Assembly (NCBI GenBank): GCA_029974875.1
Contig: JARKQP010000385.1
Coordinates: forward strand, 1 to 22,818
Origin: Mobilitalea sp.
GTDB lineage: Bacteria > Bacillota_A > Clostridia > Lachnospirales > Lachnospiraceae
Direction: 5' to 3'
Length of the DNA: 22,818 nucleotides
A program made the translations under genes and the position numbers. Under the pieces are notes generated by a model. That model searched no databases. It saw only the letters and a list, made by a program, of their open reading frames with translations, and was not told where the DNA came from. Shown here in pieces: positions 14,748 through 22,590 of the stretch (its first letter is position 1; every line of letters starts with the position of its first letter).

Positions 14748-16261
14748 TGGCAAGGAGAAAGAGGAAAAACGCCATTACACTGGTTTCCTTAGCTTTAGCA
14801 TTAGTTGCCCTGATCTGCCTATATTTTTGGTATGATCATTACCAAAAAAGTAAGGAAGGTTCTGAAGCAGATACGGAGCAGAGCATTGACCTGGCTACTG
14901 TCGACACGGAACAGGTGGACTCACTTCATTATGTGGGAAGTGCTGCTGATCTGACCTTTGTTTTAAAGGCTGATGCATGGGTGGTCAAAGACGATACAGA
15001 ACGGCCTATTAATCAGGAGCATATTACGTCCATATTGAATGCAATAAAGGCTCTGAAAGCGGACAGGGTGATCATGGAGTCACCGGATAATCTATCAGAT
15101 TATGGCCTGGAGCAGCCCCAGTCCGTATTAACCGTAACAATGAAGGATCAGCAGGCCGTAACCGTGAAGCTGGGCAATAAAGCAGTGGATGCCTCGGGTT
15201 ACTATGGATTAGTAAATGAGGATGGTACGGTATATTTATTGCCAACCGGGTTAGGTACCGCCCTTCAATATAGTGATATACAGATGACCGCATTGCCGGA
15301 GGCTCCTTCCATCACCGCTGAGAATATTACCCATATCCTGATCGATAACCGTGATGGAGAAGACTATGAATTAGCTTACAGTGAGGAAGAAGAGCTGGAC
15401 AACACAGGAAGTAATATGTATGCCTGGAGGTTTCTAAAGCCTTATGGAGAGGGCTATACAGCGGACAGCACCAAGGTATCCGACCTGCAAGCCAATTACA
15501 CCACCTTTGATTATATCAATTGTGTTGATTATAAAGGGGAAGGATTAGATAAATATGGATTGAAGGAGCCGGTATCCAGTATACTGGTCGGATATTTTGT
15601 AACCCGTACGGAAACATTGCCGACCCCGGAAACCGACCCTGACACCGGCAAAGAGATTACGGAAAAGACGTATAAGGATCCCTATGAGTACAAGATCTAT
15701 ATTGGAAACCAGGATGAGGATGGAAATTATTATGTGAGAATCGACGGCTCGGATGCTGTCTATACCATGAGTTCGGACTCGGTTGCTAAAATGCTCCAGG
15801 TAGACGCTTTTAGCCTATTGAACCATTACATCCTGTTACCAAGCCTGGATAATGTAGATAGGGTAACTGCACAGGTGGAAGGTACCACCTATCAAATGGC
15901 TATTAAACGCGAGACCTCTACGGATCAGGAGGGAAAGGAGACAACAACCCCGGCCTATACCTTTAATGGAAAAGAGGCAGAGGAGGGGGCATTTAAAAAG
16001 CTGTACCAGCAGTTGATTGGCATCACCTATGATTCCCAGATTCCAGGTGATATAACAGTGGGTGATGGGATACCATACCTGACTCTTACGTATCATATCT
16101 TCGGGGATAATGAGAGAACCGTTTCTGCCTCCTTCCTGCCCTATGATGATAATTTCTATACCGTAGAAAAGAATGGGGAGACACTCTTTTTTGCAGATAA
16201 AAGGGCTGTTGAAGATATTGCAAAGGCTCTGGGCAGCTTTACCGGAAAAACTGCAGAGTAA
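14747..16261 (+). CDS. DUF4340 domain-containing membrane-anchored protein
   Basis: The 504-residue protein has one N-terminal helix (about 9-29) after a basic RRKRKN start. The rest is extracytoplasmic and contains DUF4340-type units (for example WVVKDDTERPINQEHITSIL, DYGLEQPQSVLTV and VKLGNKAVDASGYYGLV). DUF4340 genes regularly follow GldG genes in Clostridia and are thought to belong to the same complex. Translation is probably coupled to the previous gene through TAATG; AGGAGG lies just upstream. Confidence 0.88.
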   Translation: MARRKRKNAITLVSLALALVALICLYFWYDHYQKSKEGSEADTEQSIDLATVDTEQVDSLHYVGSAADLTFVLKADAWVVKDDTERPINQEHITSILNAIKALKADRVIMESPDNLSDYGLEQPQSVLTVTMKDQQAVTVKLGNKAVDASGYYGLVNEDGTVYLLPTGLGTALQYSDIQMTALPEAPSITAENITHILIDNRDGEDYELAYSEEEELDNTGSNMYAWRFLKPYGEGYTADSTKVSDLQANYTTFDYINCVDYKGEGLDKYGLKEPVSSILVGYFVTRTETLPTPETDPDTGKEITEKTYKDPYEYKIYIGNQDEDGNYYVRIDGSDAVYTMSSDSVAKMLQVDAFSLLNHYILLPSLDNVDRVTAQVEGTTYQMAIKRETSTDQEGKETTTPAYTFNGKEAEEGAFKKLYQQLIGITYDSQIPGDITVGDGIPYLTLTYHIFGDNERTVSASFLPYDDNFYTVEKNGETLFFADKRAVEDIAKALGSFTGKTAE

Positions 16262-16278
16262 ACGAAATAATTAATCAA

Positions 16279-16333
16279 AAGTGCCAGGATGGATTATCTG
16301 TTCCAATGGAAGGATAAGACTACCCCGGCACTT
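16279..16333. terminator. Probable terminator after the Gld-like operon
   Basis: AAGTGCC (16279-16285) pairs with GGCACTT (16327-16333), and TTATC...TTCC-AAT-GGAA...GATAA forms an inner stem. The T-tract is poor, so this is tentative. It lies between converging genes. Confidence 0.5.
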
Positions 16334-16367
16334 CTCTTATGTTTCTTGCTCTGCAATGAAAAAATCT

Positions 16368-16637
16368 TTAATACTGCTTTAGGATATCATGATGCCCGAC
16401 ATCTAGGAGGATAATCATGGTATCACCTTCATAGTACCAGATAATACGAATATCCATATTTACACTGCACTCGTACAATTTTTCTATTCCTTGGATACGC
16501 TTGGTACGAAGTGAAGGATGTGCTGGATTTTCAGCTAACAGCTCTAATTTTTTCATAAGCTGGTTTTTTTCTTGTACACTCAGCGCTTTAAAATGCTTTT
16601 GAAAGCGGCTCGTGAAGGTAAATTGATACGCCATCAT
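16368..16637 (-). CDS. RelE/ParE-superfamily toxin
   Basis: The 89-residue protein has the small RelE/ParE fold pattern: a basic helical start (FTSRFQKHFKALSVQEK), the HPSLRTKRIQG segment, and strands ending CSVNMDIRIIWYYEGDTMII then LLDVGHHDIL. Members of this type are mRNA-cleaving or gyrase-targeting toxins; which applies cannot be read here. Its ATG 16637 overlaps the antitoxin stop (ATGA), with GGAGG in the antitoxin's last codons. A second Met follows at once. Confidence 0.85.
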   Translation of the reverse strand: MMAYQFTFTSRFQKHFKALSVQEKNQLMKKLELLAENPAHPSLRTKRIQGIEKLYECSVNMDIRIIWYYEGDTMIILLDVGHHDILKQY

Positions 16638-16894
16638 TTTTCCTCCAGTTTATCAAATAGAGTCTCCAGATTATTAAAAATAGGTTGTTCGCCAGAGCTG
16701 ATCTTTGTTTTTAGTTCATTAAGTTCGTCCTTCAGCTCATCAAGATATTTTTTGGGATATACAACGACGGGCATAATGCATATTACACCATCCTTTTCAA
16801 ATATATCCAATTTGTCACCTTCAGACAATCCGAGTCGGTCTATTAATTCCTTCGGTATTGTAATTTGTGATTTGGCACGTAATTCAGCCAACAT
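16634..16894 (-). CDS. AbrB/MazE-type antitoxin
   Basis: The 86-residue protein starts with an AbrB swapped-hairpin DNA-binding domain (LRAKSQITIPKELIDRLGLS, then EGDKLDIFE, residues about 3-40) and ends in a charged helix likely to bind the toxin. ATG 16894 has GGAGGT 7 nt upstream; GTG 16903 overlaps that site and is rejected. It precedes and overlaps the toxin, the normal order of a type II module. The antitoxin probably represses the promoter at 16943-16971. Confidence 0.88.
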   Translation of the reverse strand: MLAELRAKSQITIPKELIDRLGLSEGDKLDIFEKDGVICIMPVVVYPKKYLDELKDELNELKTKISSGEQPIFNNLETLFDKLEEK

Positions 16895-16942
16895 AATTAT
16901 CACCTCCAGTCAACGGTGTGAATTTCCAACTTTCCTACTTAT

Positions 16943-16971
16943 AGTATATGCTGCTATTGAGAAAATATCAA
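16943..16971 (-). promoter_or_regulatory. Sigma-A promoter of the toxin-antitoxin module
   Basis: TTGATA (16971-16966) and TATACT (16948-16943) on the minus strand are exactly 17 bp apart, about 50 bp before the antitoxin start. Confidence 0.75.
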
Positions 16972-17089
16972 CTGCAATTTGTGATTAAGGAATCTGAAGG
17001 AAACTTGTACGAATATTCACGGACTTGTGATAATATATTAGCATAGAAGATATACAAGCAATAGATAGGAGGCTGGAAGAGGGGTCATT

Positions 17090-19765
17090 ATGAGCATGAG
17101 AATTAAGTTAATTATCATCGGAGTTTGTATTATCATAGTGTTCATTATTAGCACGATTAATATTAACCAAAAAATAAATGAGCAGAAAACAGAAGGCCAT
17201 AATGTTATTACCGTGGAGGACAATATTATAACAAAGGCGGAGGCCTTCCGGCTGTTGAGCTACCTCTATTATGACAAGGCGGCCAGGGAAGCCCTGACCT
17301 TTGATATTACATACGAAGACGACCAGATGTCTGGTTGGTATGATGCCTATGTAAATGCCGTCTACCATATGGGGCTGATTGATAAGGACATTACAGAAAA
17401 CCCGGGAGAGGCTTTGACCTATGGTAAGTGCAAGGCATTAATGGACAACCTGATTTTAAAGGAGACGGGGTTTGGCTCCATTTACCAGGGGCTGACCTTT
17501 GAGTTTACAAACCAGGACAAGGACATGGCAACAGAGGATTTTCTGGAAATCTATCAGGCAATCCTGTCAGATCTGGACAAGGACCTGGACACGCAAAAAT
17601 CAGCAAAATCCCTGCTGAAGGAAGAAACCCTGTTGGTACTTGGAAAGGAAGCATCAGGAGAAAATTCCGGCAGAATGGTGACAGACCAGGGGAAATATTA
17701 TTATGTGAATGCAGCAGATTATACAAAGTATTTATCAGCAGATTCAGCCTCCAAGGGAGAAAACGGTGATTTAGCCGCTTTGGACCAGAGTGGAGAACCT
17801 GTTACTAAGGATCCGGGTGGAGAATCCGCTACTAAGGATCAGAAAGAAGATTCATCAACCCAGAAAAAGAATGAGGCTTCCACTGTTCAGCAGAATGAAG
17901 AGCTGGCAGCAGGAGGATCCGACCTGGCTGAGCGGTATCTGGATCAGGGGATTAAGGCTTTAACCTGCGGTAAGGAGCTGGTCTACATTAAATCTCTGAC
18001 AGAGGAAGAGATTACCTTGCATAATGTGTGGATTAAGCAGGGCGAGTCCTCTACCCTGGAGGTATTTGTAAGTGGCTTGGACAAAGCCTTTACGACCCAG
18101 TACAAGCTTTCGGAAAGCCTCCAAAAGGTGATCGGTGATATTACCATCAAGGCTTCAAAGGTTGTGCAGCTTAGTGTGAAACCGGATATGATCCAGGGAA
18201 AGGTATTGCGGGTAGGGGATGGCTTTATAGAGATTGATGGATATGGCAAGCTGCCTTTAGACGAAAATATGAAAATATATAAAATTTATAGTACCTTATC
18301 AGAGGAGCCTTCCACAAGCATTTTGGTAGGCTATGAAAATACAAGCTTCATCGTATCCGAAGGAAAGGTAAGTGCAGCGTTAATTACCGGAACCATTAAA
18401 GCGGAGAATATCCGGGTGCTGCTTATGACGTCAAGCTATAAGGATATCTACCATCCTTCTGTCAAGCTTACAGGCACCGGTAAATTTACAGTTACGGCGG
18501 GAGGCACGACAAAGACTTATAAGAAGGGTGATGTGGTCACCATCGAGGCGGGAGATGAGCTTCTTAAACAGGGAAGGATTATGGTGGAGCCCGTAGCAGA
18601 GGAAGGAAAGATCAGGATATTATCCATTAAAAGAACCTGCGGAAATCCCTGGTACCGGGGACATATTGAGATATCCGGTGAGGACCAGGGACTTCTCCTT
18701 GTCAATGAACTACCCCTGGAGGAGTACCTTTATGCGGTAATTCCCAGTGAGATGCCCACCAGCTATGGTTCGGAAGCCTTGAAGGTCCAGGCGCTCTGTG
18801 CCAGAAGCTATGCTTATAAGCAGCTGCTTTCCAATGGGATGAGCCGGTACGGTGCCCATGTAGATGACAGCACCTCCTATCAGGTCTATAATAATATTGC
18901 AGAGAATGAGAACTCCATTCTTGCAGTAAAGGATACCTATGGCCAGGTGATAGAATACCAGGGTGAGGTAATCAGCGCCTATTATTTCTCCACCTCCAGC
19001 GGGCATACTGCGGGAGTCCCAGAGGTCTGGTTAAGTGGCAATGATTTACCCTACCTCAAAGGAAAGCTTCTGGTAGTTGAGGATGGACAGGGGTCTGAGG
19101 GAGATAAATCCTCCTGGGCTTCCGAGGATATGGAGCAGTACGAGGATCTATCCTCAGAGGAAAGCTTCCGAAGCTTCATAAAGGCAAAGGAGCTTCCCAC
19201 CACTGACAGTGAATTTAATTGGTACCGTTGGGAGGTTACCCTCAGTGCCAAGAATTTAAAGAAGGTAATCGATGCAAATTTAGGAAAGCGGTATGCAGCA
19301 AGTCCGGAGATGATCCTGACCAAGATAAAGGATGACGGACAGGGGAAGGCCGGCTTCCTCAGTCAGCCGGTGGATACAGTAGGCTCCATTGTGGATATCC
19401 AGGTCGTTAAAAGGGAAAGCAGTGGAATTGTCTCGGAAATTCTGATCGTGGGCAGTGAAGAGACGGTAAAGGTCCGTTCGGAATATAATATTAGAACCCT
19501 GCTGGCTCCCCTTTATGATAAAATAGTACGCCAGGATGGAAGTACTGTAGAAGACATGGGCTTACTGCCAAGCTCCTTTTTTGCCCTTGATATAAATAAA
19601 AAGAATGACAAATTAACAAGCGTAACCTTAACCGGCGGGGGCTATGGACATGGTGTGGGCTTAAGCCAGAATGGAGTAAAGGCCCTGGCAGAGCAGGGGA
19701 AAAAGTATGAGGAGATTGCCGCTTATTTCTATAAAGATACGGACATTGGGTTTATTTATGAGTAG
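17090..19765 (+). CDS. SpoIID/LytB-domain protein, large multidomain form
   Basis: The 891-residue protein has an N-terminal membrane helix (about 3-22) and a divergent SLH-like segment (about 46-125: ITKAEAFRLLSYLYY, then GWYDAYVNAVYHMGLIDKDI). A Ser/Glu/Lys-rich linker with a 9-residue repeat follows (232-258), then a long middle region. The SpoIID catalytic domain occupies roughly 525-890: candidate catalytic Glu E554 in VIPSEMPTSYG, then ALKVQALCARSYAYKQ, YYFSTSSGHT and GGGYGHGVGLSQ (849-860). SpoIID is a lytic transglycosylase acting on peptidoglycan during engulfment. Classical SpoIID has about 340 residues, so this is a larger family member, and a vegetative role is possible. ATG 17090 has GAGGGG at 17079-17084. 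Its end overlaps the converging gene by 14 bp. Confidence 0.9.
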   Translation: MSMRIKLIIIGVCIIIVFIISTININQKINEQKTEGHNVITVEDNIITKAEAFRLLSYLYYDKAAREALTFDITYEDDQMSGWYDAYVNAVYHMGLIDKDITENPGEALTYGKCKALMDNLILKETGFGSIYQGLTFEFTNQDKDMATEDFLEIYQAILSDLDKDLDTQKSAKSLLKEETLLVLGKEASGENSGRMVTDQGKYYYVNAADYTKYLSADSASKGENGDLAALDQSGEPVTKDPGGESATKDQKEDSSTQKKNEASTVQQNEELAAGGSDLAERYLDQGIKALTCGKELVYIKSLTEEEITLHNVWIKQGESSTLEVFVSGLDKAFTTQYKLSESLQKVIGDITIKASKVVQLSVKPDMIQGKVLRVGDGFIEIDGYGKLPLDENMKIYKIYSTLSEEPSTSILVGYENTSFIVSEGKVSAALITGTIKAENIRVLLMTSSYKDIYHPSVKLTGTGKFTVTAGGTTKTYKKGDVVTIEAGDELLKQGRIMVEPVAEEGKIRILSIKRTCGNPWYRGHIEISGEDQGLLLVNELPLEEYLYAVIPSEMPTSYGSEALKVQALCARSYAYKQLLSNGMSRYGAHVDDSTSYQVYNNIAENENSILAVKDTYGQVIEYQGEVISAYYFSTSSGHTAGVPEVWLSGNDLPYLKGKLLVVEDGQGSEGDKSSWASEDMEQYEDLSSEESFRSFIKAKELPTTDSEFNWYRWEVTLSAKNLKKVIDANLGKRYAASPEMILTKIKDDGQGKAGFLSQPVDTVGSIVDIQVVKRESSGIVSEILIVGSEETVKVRSEYNIRTLLAPLYDKIVRQDGSTVEDMGLLPSSFFALDINKKNDKLTSVTLTGGGYGHGVGLSQNGVKALAEQGKKYEEIAAYFYKDTDIGFIYE
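17783..17863 (+). repeat. In-frame 27-bp repeat, three copies, in the SpoIID-family gene
   Basis: Units 17783-17809, 17810-17836 and 17837-17863 encode DQSGEPVTK, DPGGESATK and DQKEDSSTQ in the hydrophilic linker before the middle region. Confidence 0.8.
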
Positions 19766-20630
19766 CATCGTCCTTGATGGAGGTTATATAGATTCTTTTC
19801 AGCTTCTGTATAAAGGCCTTGTTTGAAAACAGCAGATTAAACTCAGCCCCTAAAAACAAAAGATACATACAAAAATACATCCAGAGCATGAACAGGACAA
19901 TAGCAGTCAGGCTTCCGTACATGGAGGAATAATTGGAAAAGTTATCGATATAGTAGCTAAAGGCATAGGAAAAGCCCATCCAGCCAGCCGCACAAAGCAT
20001 TGCTCCCGGGAGCTCGTTTATAACCCTTGTCTTACGGTTCGGAATTACGGTATAAATGACTAAAAAGAAAGCAATCAGGATAATAAGGCCCAGGATCGTC
20101 CTCAGGCTGATGATTACCAGGGCAGTATCCATCAGGAGGGGGATCTTGTGTTCAATCCAGTAATACAGGCGGTTACCAAATACGAAGAGAACCATGGTTG
20201 CCAGCAGCATGATGGCAAATATTAAGGTATAAAAGGCTGCTATGGCACGGAGAAAAAAGTAATTTCTGGTTTCATTGATCTCATAAACGGCGTTTAAGCC
20301 CTTCATAATAGCTAAAAAGCCCTTGGCAGCAGACCATAGCGCGGTAATAGCAGTGATGGAAATTAATGTGGAGGAGGCTACATTACCATAAAGTTCTGTT
20401 ATTACCGAAAAAAGCATTGAACTGACGGTAGTCGGAAAAACCTCCGTGACGAACCGCAGCACATTACTCTGTTCCAGGGGGAATAAGTGGACCAGGCTGA
20501 GCAGCAGCATGATGAAGGGAAAAAAGGATATGATGATAAAAAAGGCCGCCTGTGCTGAAAAGGCATCAACATGATCACCCGTTATTTTTCTTGATAATAA
20601 CCCGATTAAGCGGAAGGTTGCTTTTATCAT
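19752..20630 (-). CDS. YihY/virulence factor BrkB family membrane protein
   Basis: The 292-residue protein has about six helices and the family pattern: AFSAQAAFFIIISFFPFIML near residue 25-45, ITALWSAAKGFLAIMKGLNA near 95-115, VIPNRKTR near 195 and the ELPGAMLCAAGWMGFSYAFS segment near 205-225. The family was once called ribonuclease BN but is now regarded as an uncharacterised transporter-like group. GGAG lies 7 nt before ATG 20630. It converges with the SpoIID-family gene, with overlapping ends and no terminator between them. Confidence 0.93.
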   Translation of the reverse strand: MIKATFRLIGLLSRKITGDHVDAFSAQAAFFIIISFFPFIMLLLSLVHLFPLEQSNVLRFVTEVFPTTVSSMLFSVITELYGNVASSTLISITAITALWSAAKGFLAIMKGLNAVYEINETRNYFFLRAIAAFYTLIFAIMLLATMVLFVFGNRLYYWIEHKIPLLMDTALVIISLRTILGLIILIAFFLVIYTVIPNRKTRVINELPGAMLCAAGWMGFSYAFSYYIDNFSNYSSMYGSLTAIVLFMLWMYFCMYLLFLGAEFNLLFSNKAFIQKLKRIYITSIKDDATHK

Positions 20631-20679
20631 GGGAGGTCTCCATTTCTATAAGGCAATCGTTATATACCTATTATATTAG

Positions 20680-20751
20680 TTATCAGAGGTTGCATTCCAA
20701 ACTTCTGATAAAAGGAGCTGTTTTTGTGCCGTCCATCGCGATAATCGCGAT
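20680..20751 (+). repeat. Dispersed three-hairpin repeat, copy between the YihY and PrsA-like genes
   Basis: Stem 1 TTATCAGAGGTT (20680-20691) pairs with AACTTCTGATAA (20700-20711), 12 bp with one G-U. Then comes GGAGCTGTTTTTGTGCC, and ATCGCGAT-A-ATCGCGAT (20735-20751) forms the last stem. The stretch AACTTCTGATAAAAGG resembles 22263-22278. Both flanking genes are on the minus strand. Confidence 0.65.
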
Positions 20752-20873
20752 AATAGAAGATATTCTTACTTCTTATTATATGATAAAATTGATTCCCTAT
20801 ACGGTTAAGATTGCACCAAGAAGGTATCCTGCAAGATTATACCAATGCAGTATGCCGGCAGGTCTGTCACGTC

Positions 20874-21902
20874 TCATTGAGGAACCGTAATGGAGCCAAT
20901 CCGGAGGGTATCCCAGTAATCAAAATTTATCGTAATATCATAGCTGTCCTTTATTTTATTATAGAGGGCAGCAAACTGCTGCTCTTCCTCTGCTGCGACA
21001 GCAGCCTCCACGGCCTGCACATAACGGGCGGTGGAATTGTTGTCGACCATACGTATGATATAATAGCCATAATCCGTAGCTACTACCGGGCTATATCCAT
21101 CCTTCCCCAGCTGTATGGCCGCGTCCTGGTATTCTGTCTCAACATTGGTATCTCCATAGACGAAATTACGGTTATAGTACTGCAGGCTGGAATATTGGTT
21201 CAATAGTTCAACAAAGCCGGCACCTGAGGAAAGCTTATTATGTACTTTCTGGGCTAACTGGCGGGCAGAAGCCTTTTCACCCTCACTTAAGGGGGAGACT
21301 GTATTATCCTCAAGCAAAACGGTAGGAATATACAGGCATTGCGTCACATACTCCCTGTAGTCCTCCGGGTCAATGCGGTCGCGGATTGCCTTCTCGTCGA
21401 TATAAATGTCTTTTAATAGCCCGGCTTTGTATTTATCACCAAGTGCATGCATTTCACAAGCCTTTTCTAATACGTCGGGGGTCAACCCTGCCTGGTCCAG
21501 ACTTTCTTCCGTGGAGCTATTCTGTATGCTGCTGACTGTAGCGTCAACCTCATCAAGCTCCTCATCAGACAATTGAATCCCGTTTTTTTTCGCCTGGTCA
21601 GCCAGGAGCTCATACATTACCACAGTTGCCAGGATGGAGTTTTTGGCAGTCTCCCTCAGGGTCATGCCGTTATGGGTATAATCCCAGTAGCTGCAATTAA
21701 ACTGGGCCTGGTAATCATTCTCCAACTGGTTGCCCTCCGATTCAACCAGGTAAATATCATATAAGAAATCCTCCAGATAGATGGATTTGCCATTCAGCGT
21801 AACCACCGGTTCCTGTCTGGCTCCGCTGCAGCCTGCCGCATGGATGGACAATGCTATAAAAAGCAGCGTAAGGGTGGCTGCAAGGGTTTTTCTTCTCTTC
21901 AC
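20874..21902 (-). CDS. PrsA/SurA-like foldase lipoprotein (parvulin type)
   Basis: The 342-residue protein carries a lipoprotein signal with lipobox AAGC (Cys 25), so it is anchored outside the membrane. A SurA-like helical N-terminal part follows (about 35-170). The PpiC-like region (about 185-300) reads YVTQCLYIPTVL, then LAQKVHNKLSSGAGFVELLN and DGYSPVVATDYGYYIIRMVD. It resembles prolyl isomerases that help secreted proteins fold, though the parvulin core is divergent and may be inactive. The start is GTG 21902, supported by GGAGG 7 nt upstream. Confidence 0.82.
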   Translation of the reverse strand: MKRRKTLAATLTLLFIALSIHAAGCSGARQEPVVTLNGKSIYLEDFLYDIYLVESEGNQLENDYQAQFNCSYWDYTHNGMTLRETAKNSILATVVMYELLADQAKKNGIQLSDEELDEVDATVSSIQNSSTEESLDQAGLTPDVLEKACEMHALGDKYKAGLLKDIYIDEKAIRDRIDPEDYREYVTQCLYIPTVLLEDNTVSPLSEGEKASARQLAQKVHNKLSSGAGFVELLNQYSSLQYYNRNFVYGDTNVETEYQDAAIQLGKDGYSPVVATDYGYYIIRMVDNNSTARYVQAVEAAVAAEEEQQFAALYNKIKDSYDITINFDYWDTLRIGSITVPQ

Positions 21903-22116
21903 TTTAATTCCTCCGGGAATGTCATTACGGTATTATTATTATACGCCAATCCTGCATAAAAGCAAGTACTGGAAAAAGAATAACCAATATATGAGAATCT
22001 GTTTTTTGGCATGGGGATGGCTGTCGAAATAGTTATTATTATGTAAAACCGGAGAAATATAGGTAGTATCATTATTAATTTAATAAATATTTATCCATAA
22101 TAATTCCCATAAACTA

Positions 22117-22144
22117 TTGATTTTTCTGACTTTTATAGTATTAT
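22117..22144 (+). promoter_or_regulatory. Possible promoter of the 49-residue gene
   Basis: TTGATT and TATTAT are 16 bp apart in an AT-rich stretch. If used, the transcript starts just before the two hairpin repeats and carries a leader of about 210 nt. Confidence 0.4.
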
Positions 22145-22164
22145 GAATATTATGATGTGAGTAT

Positions 22165-22212
22165 TACCAGGCACAGTCTTTTTGCGCCGTGCATCATGAT
22201 TATCGAATCATG
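22165..22212 (+). repeat. Dispersed hairpin repeat, first copy before the 49-residue gene
   Basis: GGCAC (22170-22174) faces GCGCC (22184-22188), then GTGCAT, then CATGATT-ATCG-AATCATG (22195-22212), a perfect 7-bp hairpin. The core GCGCCGTGCATC matches GCGCCGTGTATC at 9376-9387. Confidence 0.6.
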
Positions 22213-22250
22213 GGTTTTGATTTGAGAATATTTGATAATATAAGTTATGG

Positions 22251-22316
22251 GAAGTTACTTTTAACTTCTGACAAAAGGCGCTGTTCTTGCGCATGTATCC
22301 CGATTATAGGAACATG
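22251..22316 (+). repeat. Dispersed hairpin repeat, second copy before the 49-residue gene
   Basis: GAAGTTA (22251-22257) pairs with TAACTTC (22262-22268); GCGC (22278-22281) pairs with GCGC (22289-22292); GGAACA (22309-22314) can pair with TGTTCC (22324-22329). The stretch resembles both 9355-9400 and 20700-20747. Confidence 0.65.
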
Positions 22317-22363
22317 GACATTTTGTTCCAATAATAGATTTATGAGTACGGAGGATTGTCGTA

Positions 22364-22513
22364 ATGATTAATTTTGATGAAGAAATACAAAAATTCCAGC
22401 CAAGCCTCGAGATTGAACAGGCAGAGGATGTTATTAATAATAATGATATGACAGATGTAACCGATATATTGAAGGAATTGCTAAAGGGAACAAAGAAAGC
22501 AAATAATGAGTAG
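22364..22513 (+). CDS. 49-residue acidic protein of unknown function
   Basis: This small protein begins MINFDEEIQKFQPSLEIEQA and ends DILKELLKGTKKANNE. It has no signal peptide, no membrane segment and no recognised motif; it reads as two amphipathic helices around an Asn-rich turn. GGAGGA at 22350-22355 gives a good ribosome binding site 8 nt before ATG. It is 77 bp upstream of a zinc-ribbon protein on the same strand and probably cotranscribed. The function is not recognised; the clean ribosome binding site and coherent composition support a real gene. Confidence 0.7.
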   Translation: MINFDEEIQKFQPSLEIEQAEDVINNNDMTDVTDILKELLKGTKKANNE

Positions 22514-22522
22514 ATTAAAAAC

Positions 22523-22590
22523 GGACAGGTGGGGGGAAAACCCTCCAAGGGAACAGGAGGGAAAAACCTCCAAAGGACAGGAGGGTTAGT
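22523..22590 (+). repeat. 26-bp repeats with ribosome-binding-site-like hairpins
   Basis: Units start at 22523, 22549 and 22575, each opening with GGACAGG-GGG or similar. The first two contain GGGGGG-AAAA-CCCTCC and GGAGGG-AAAA-ACCTCC hairpins. The third is cut off by the next start codon and provides its ribosome binding site. Confidence 0.75.

Larger units (their letters stand above)
21903..22363. other. Divergent intergenic region with two hairpin repeats
   Basis: Between the PrsA-like gene (minus) and the 49-residue gene (plus) no gene is supported. It holds a possible + strand promoter (TTGATT 22117-22122, 16 bp, TATTAT 22139-22144), then two copies of the dispersed hairpin repeat (22165-22212 and 22251-22316). 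Confidence 0.55.

Noticed and set aside
20811..21206. A 131-codon + strand frame opposite the PrsA-like gene
   Set aside because: It overlaps a gene with a clear lipobox and ribosome binding site, and has no supporting signals of its own.
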